Shown here piece by piece: positions 5,609 to 8,154 of a stretch of 8,154 nt of DNA. Numbering within the stretch: the stretch's first letter is position 1; every line of letters begins with the position of its first letter. The DNA comes from Pyrinomonadaceae bacterium (GTDB taxonomy: Bacteria > Acidobacteriota > Blastocatellia > Pyrinomonadales > Pyrinomonadaceae). The stretch lies in the NCBI GenBank assembly GCA_014379075.1, contig JACMMN010000001.1, positions 1 to 8,154 of the forward strand, given 5' to 3'. The position numbers and the translations under genes were made by a program. The notes beneath the pieces are model-generated. The model was not told the origin of the DNA, made no database searches, and worked only from the letters and a program-made list of their open reading frames with translations.

Positions 5609-5642
5609 GAAAATCGGCTTCCCTAAATAGCGGACAAGTCTC

Positions 5643-6920
5643 TTAACCCTTCCCTGCCGGAACCACATCTAGCAGAGCACGGTTTTCGTTATTCAAATGC
5701 TCATTTACAGCTAATCTTATCTGCTCAGGGGTTATAGACAGAAGCTCATCAAGCTCAGTATTAATAAGGGTCGGATCGCCGTCATAAAGAGTAAATTCCG
5801 CTATCTGCTGAGCCCGCGTCTGCGATGACTGGCGCATCCGTACCGCGTCGTTTATCAAATTATTGTGCAGTTTCTGCATTTCGTCCGCAGAGGGGCCATG
5901 TGTCGAGATATGACGAACCTCCGTCATTATCGTATCGCGGATCTTGCTCAGATCGCTTTCAGGCTTCGGGATCGCCCCAACAAAAATGCTCGATGGGCCT
6001 CGGCGCTCGTCCGTAAAACCGAAGAGCTGTATGACGGATTCCTCACCTTTTACAAGCTTTTGATATAGCCGCGAACTGTCCCCGTCATAAAGGAGTTTGC
6101 CGCCAAGATAAAGCGCATGAAATTCGCGGGTGCGACGGGCTGGAATTTTCCAACCCAGAAGAAAAGCTGGAAACGGTGCCAATTTATCTTCGTGTTCTCT
6201 ATACGTATCGGCTACTTCTTTAGGCTCGGTCACATCCAATGACGGCGGAAGCGGCTGCGACGGAATATCTCCGAAATAGGTGTCCACCAATTGCTTCGCT
6301 GTTTCCGTATTGAGTGCCCCTGAAATTACGAGAACTGCATTATTGGGGGCGTAATAAACCCTGAAAAACTCCTGTACGTCTTCTACCGTCGCGTCATCAA
6401 GGTCTTCCATCGAACCGATAGTCGAATGAGAGTTCGCAAAGTTCTTAAAAATCATCTCCGAGATCATGTCGAAGATCCCGCCGTAGGGCTGATTATCGTA
6501 ACGAAGCCGCTTCTCTTCCTTCACCGCCTCGCGTTGGTTATCCAGATTTTCCTGCGTAACCGCCAGAGAGCGCATTCTGTCCGATTCCAGCCACAGGGCA
6601 AGCGGCAGCTGATTCGCAGGCATCGTTTCGTAATAATTCGTCCGTTCGCTCGAAGTGGTTCCGTTCATCGTTCCGCCCGCCTTCATTATGTATTGAAAAT
6701 GCTCGGCTTTTTTCACGTTTGCGGAACCCTGAAACATCATGTGTTCAAACAGATGAGCAAAGCCAGTGCGGCCTTCACGCTCATTTCTGGAACCGACATC
6801 GTAATAAACAGCAATGGCAACTACCGGGGCCGCTGAATCGCGATTGAGTACCACACGTAGGCCGTTCGAAAGCGTATATTGCTCAATATCGAGCGGCGAA
6901 AGTTTGAATTGTTCGGACAT
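5643..6920 (-). CDS. M16 zinc metallopeptidase, catalytic subunit
   Basis: This protein of 425 residues is a zinc endopeptidase of the M16B type. The inverted zinc motif HLFEH is at 56-60 (His56, Glu59 catalytic base, His60); the third ligand is Glu135 or Glu136 in EAVKEEKR. Surrounding family motifs are YTLSNGLRVVL, YYDVGSRNE, MMFQGS, GGTMNGTT and YYETMP. In the second lobe the Arg/Tyr substrate pair is replaced: SRLYQKLVKGEESV (283-296) has no LRxxxGxxY. The adjacent subunit supplies that motif, so the two probably form a heterodimer. No signal peptide is visible, so cytosolic action on peptides is likely. I chose the ATG at 6920 (MSEQFKLS) because the family-like sequence begins there. An ATG at 6944 has a better ribosome-site match; a TTG at 7058 has no support. 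It is cotranscribed with the partner gene 63 bases on. Confidence 0.92.
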   Translation of the reverse strand: MSEQFKLSPLDIEQYTLSNGLRVVLNRDSAAPVVAIAVYYDVGSRNEREGRTGFAHLFEHMMFQGSANVKKAEHFQYIMKAGGTMNGTTSSERTNYYETMPANQLPLALWLESDRMRSLAVTQENLDNQREAVKEEKRLRYDNQPYGGIFDMISEMIFKNFANSHSTIGSMEDLDDATVEDVQEFFRVYYAPNNAVLVISGALNTETAKQLVDTYFGDIPSQPLPPSLDVTEPKEVADTYREHEDKLAPFPAFLLGWKIPARRTREFHALYLGGKLLYDGDSSRLYQKLVKGEESVIQLFGFTDERRGPSSIFVGAIPKPESDLSKIRDTIMTEVRHISTHGPSADEMQKLHNNLINDAVRMRQSSQTRAQQIAEFTLYDGDPTLINTELDELLSITPEQIRLAVNEHLNNENRALLDVVPAGKG

Positions 6921-7105
6921 AATGTGCGTATGGCGTTCACGCATTAGCGTGCGATCACCTGTGAGTACCAGCTTCGGTAGCGGAGTTTGCCTGAATTTAT
7001 GTAAACATTTTGACGGGAAAAAAGCAAAATCGGCCCGACACCCGACACAGCTGATCAAACTGAGGGGGTTCTCGGTCGAGCAAGTATGACGAATTTGGCC
7101 ATTCG
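6921..7105. other. Intergenic gap between the exported protein and catalytic M16 genes
   Basis: No gene or convincing promoter was found here. It contains a two-copy tandem CCCGACA (7034-7047), an AT-rich patch (about 7000-7032) that could hold a weak minus-strand promoter, and a short hairpin ACGAAT/ATTCGT (7089-7094, 7101-7106) at the stop of the upstream gene without a U-tract. Whether the M16 pair is cotranscribed with the upstream gene is therefore undecided. Confidence 0.4.
6942..6960 (-). promoter_or_regulatory. Ribosome-site candidate and alternative start of the catalytic M16 gene
   Basis: On the minus strand AGGTGATC (6960-6953) is complementary to eight bases of the usual 16S rRNA 3' end. 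It stands 8 bases before an in-frame ATG (6944-6942). Using it would add eight residues (MRERHTHI) before the chosen MSEQF start. The match is shifted towards the GATC end, making the effective spacing long, so I left this as the alternative. Confidence 0.35.
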
Positions 7106-8083
7106 TTAGGGACGGGTATCACGGTGCCAGGGATGTCGTCCACGCAAAACGTTCGTCACAGTAATAGTAGGAGCTAAAAACATTCGTAAAATCCTGGTCA
7201 TAAATCTAGTCGATCTGCCTTCCAACCAGTTTTTCATGATGTATTTGTCAAGAGCGTCTTCGGCTACGAGCACGCCGGTTCCAACCACTGGAGTTACTAT
7301 CAGATCGCCCCAGGATAAGCCGCTGCTTGGGACCCGGTTGCCGCGTTTACCCACATTACCTATTGATGCTTCGCTTATCGGGCCGATCTCAAACTGGGTA
7401 CTCCAAACCGCTGACCACGCCAATGCCTTTACTCTGCCTTCCCAATAATCTTTAGATTTTCCGAATTCCTGTTTTTTTGCTTTGTCACTGTTATATATAA
7501 AAATCCGGCCGGTGGCGGCTCCTTGTAGCGAGTGAGCTATATAGTTGATGAAAAAGTTGTCTCCGTCTCCCCAACCCCGCAGTGTCTTAACAGAATCCTT
7601 CCAGTCCCGGAAAAACGGCCCGCCCAATTCCTTTTGAGTCTTATCTTGTGTAAGTCTGATGCCATGCTGAACACCCAGCATAATTACGGATTGAATGAGC
7701 GCGTTCCGCCAGTGAAACTTTTCTTTAATTGGTTTTTGAGTAGAAACCTGCGTCTGCGTATTTGCACTGTCATTAATAACCTTATGTGATGTCGGAACTC
7801 CGAAACGCCGTTCGTATTGGATTCTGGCTAGTTTAAAGCGCCAATCGTCGAAATCGCGCCCGTTCTCAGCGAAAGAGCTTTTGTCGATATGCTGTGATCG
7901 TAGCGCTTCCGTGTCCGAAGTTAATATTTGGGTTTCAATATACAGATCAGGGGGCGCAGGGTCGAATTCGACGTCAGGTGACTGCGACGTTGCAATGCCG
8001 GTCAATAAGACAGTCGATAAAAATATTAAAGCTATGGAAGCTGGCAAATATCCGGCGGTTTGCCCTTTAACTTTTATTCTCAT
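7106..8083 (-). CDS. Exported protein of unknown function, DUF3943-like core
   Basis: This 325-residue protein opens with a basic n-region and a hydrophobic core (IALIFLSTVLLTGI, 17-30), ending near ATSQS. It is a signal peptide with likely cleavage around residue 33, or an uncleaved anchor. A charged, proline-containing region follows (about 34-123). The conserved-looking core spans about 125-285: NALIQSVIMLGVQHGIRL, FINYIAHSLQGAATGRIF (178-195), YWEGRVKALAWSAVWSTQFE (213-232), EASIGN, and SGLSWGDLIVTPVVGTGVLV. The order NYIxHxxxG, then W-rich helix, then WxDLxxTPxxG resembles the DUF3943 family of membrane-associated proteins. This is a resemblance from memory, not an alignment. The C-terminus is basic (RILRMFLAP through RGRHPWHRDTRP). 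It lies upstream of the M16 pair on the same strand, 185 bases away. The ATG at 8083 has no evident Shine-Dalgarno. I would not assign a reaction. Confidence 0.78.
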   Translation of the reverse strand: MRIKVKGQTAGYLPASIALIFLSTVLLTGIATSQSPDVEFDPAPPDLYIETQILTSDTEALRSQHIDKSSFAENGRDFDDWRFKLARIQYERRFGVPTSHKVINDSANTQTQVSTQKPIKEKFHWRNALIQSVIMLGVQHGIRLTQDKTQKELGGPFFRDWKDSVKTLRGWGDGDNFFINYIAHSLQGAATGRIFIYNSDKAKKQEFGKSKDYWEGRVKALAWSAVWSTQFEIGPISEASIGNVGKRGNRVPSSGLSWGDLIVTPVVGTGVLVAEDALDKYIMKNWLEGRSTRFMTRILRMFLAPTITVTNVLRGRHPWHRDTRP

Positions 8084-8127
8084 AGGTCGGCATACTAAGA
8101 AGTGAACCTATAGGCTAGGAAACTTCG

Positions 8128-8151
8128 CAGGCATTTCCTTATTTCTGCCTG
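8128..8151. repeat. Short inverted repeat upstream of the exported-protein gene
   Basis: CAGGCA (8128-8133) and TGCCTG (8146-8151) are separated by 12 bases. They lie 45-68 bases before the start codon of the exported-protein gene on the minus strand. It could be an operator or the 3' hairpin of a gene beyond the edge. There is no U-tract on either strand. Confidence 0.3.
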
Positions 8152-8154
8152 AGG

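Noticed and set aside
6426..6836. 136-codon open frame on the plus strand opposite the HLFEH region
   Set aside because: The minus strand holds the catalytic motif; this frame is its shadow.
7089..7106. Hairpin ACGAAT/ATTCGT as terminator of the exported-protein gene
   Set aside because: The stem is only 6 bp, overlaps the stop codon and is not followed by a U-tract.
8082..8111. ATAGGT/ACCTAT pairing around the start of the exported-protein gene as a riboswitch or translational switch
   Set aside because: Six weak base pairs with an 18-base loop and no further structure are easily expected by chance.

Overview
The window is 8154 bases of bacterial chromosome with moderate GC and closely spaced genes. 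Three things suggest an Acidobacteriota-like lineage, possibly Blastocatellia: a metal-dependent KDO8P-synthase-like DAHP synthase, a split pair of M16 peptidases with a beta-rich tail, and a chromosomal Rad52-like annealing protein. This assignment is inference from gene content only. There is no phage, transposase, tRNA, rRNA or CRISPR signature.

Layout, left to right. (1) 2-826, plus strand: the 3' part of a DAHP synthase (shikimate pathway), cut by the window edge. (2) 881-1762, minus strand: a two-gene unit, XRE-family regulator then a small multi-pass membrane protein, closed by a convincing intrinsic terminator. (3) 1763-1960: a compact divergent control region with two back-to-back promoters, three copies of the self-palindrome TTGCAA, a tandem ACATA array and a direct repeat over both predicted start sites. 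(4) 1961-3130, plus strand: a SWIM zinc finger fused to a Rad52-like single-strand annealing domain, with a possible internal start that would give a Rad52-only product. (5) 3155-3229: a long inverted repeat, either a terminator or a small palindromic element. (6) 3294-3755, plus strand: a DUF1579-like small beta-barrel protein with its own likely promoter. (7) 8083-3876, minus strand: an exported protein of unknown function, then a catalytic M16 peptidase, then a non-catalytic M16 partner.

The most interesting part is 881-3130. The regulator is about 130 residues, with an N-terminal HTH and a short helical C-terminal domain. It is divergent from a Rad52-family repair protein, and probable operators cover both promoters. 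This resembles the logic of the Deinococcus DdrO/DdrA system (an XRE repressor controlling damage-response genes, including a Rad52-like one). Here, however, the repair protein carries a SWIM finger, and the gene after the regulator encodes a membrane protein instead of the ImmA/IrrE peptidase that often accompanies such regulators. I infer a stress- or damage-responsive DNA-repair module, but nothing in the sequence alone proves that.

The M16 pair has divided its active site. One subunit keeps HxxEH and lacks the substrate-binding Arg/Tyr pair; the other has lost HxxEH and keeps Arg/Tyr, as in mitochondrial processing peptidase and other heterodimeric M16B enzymes.
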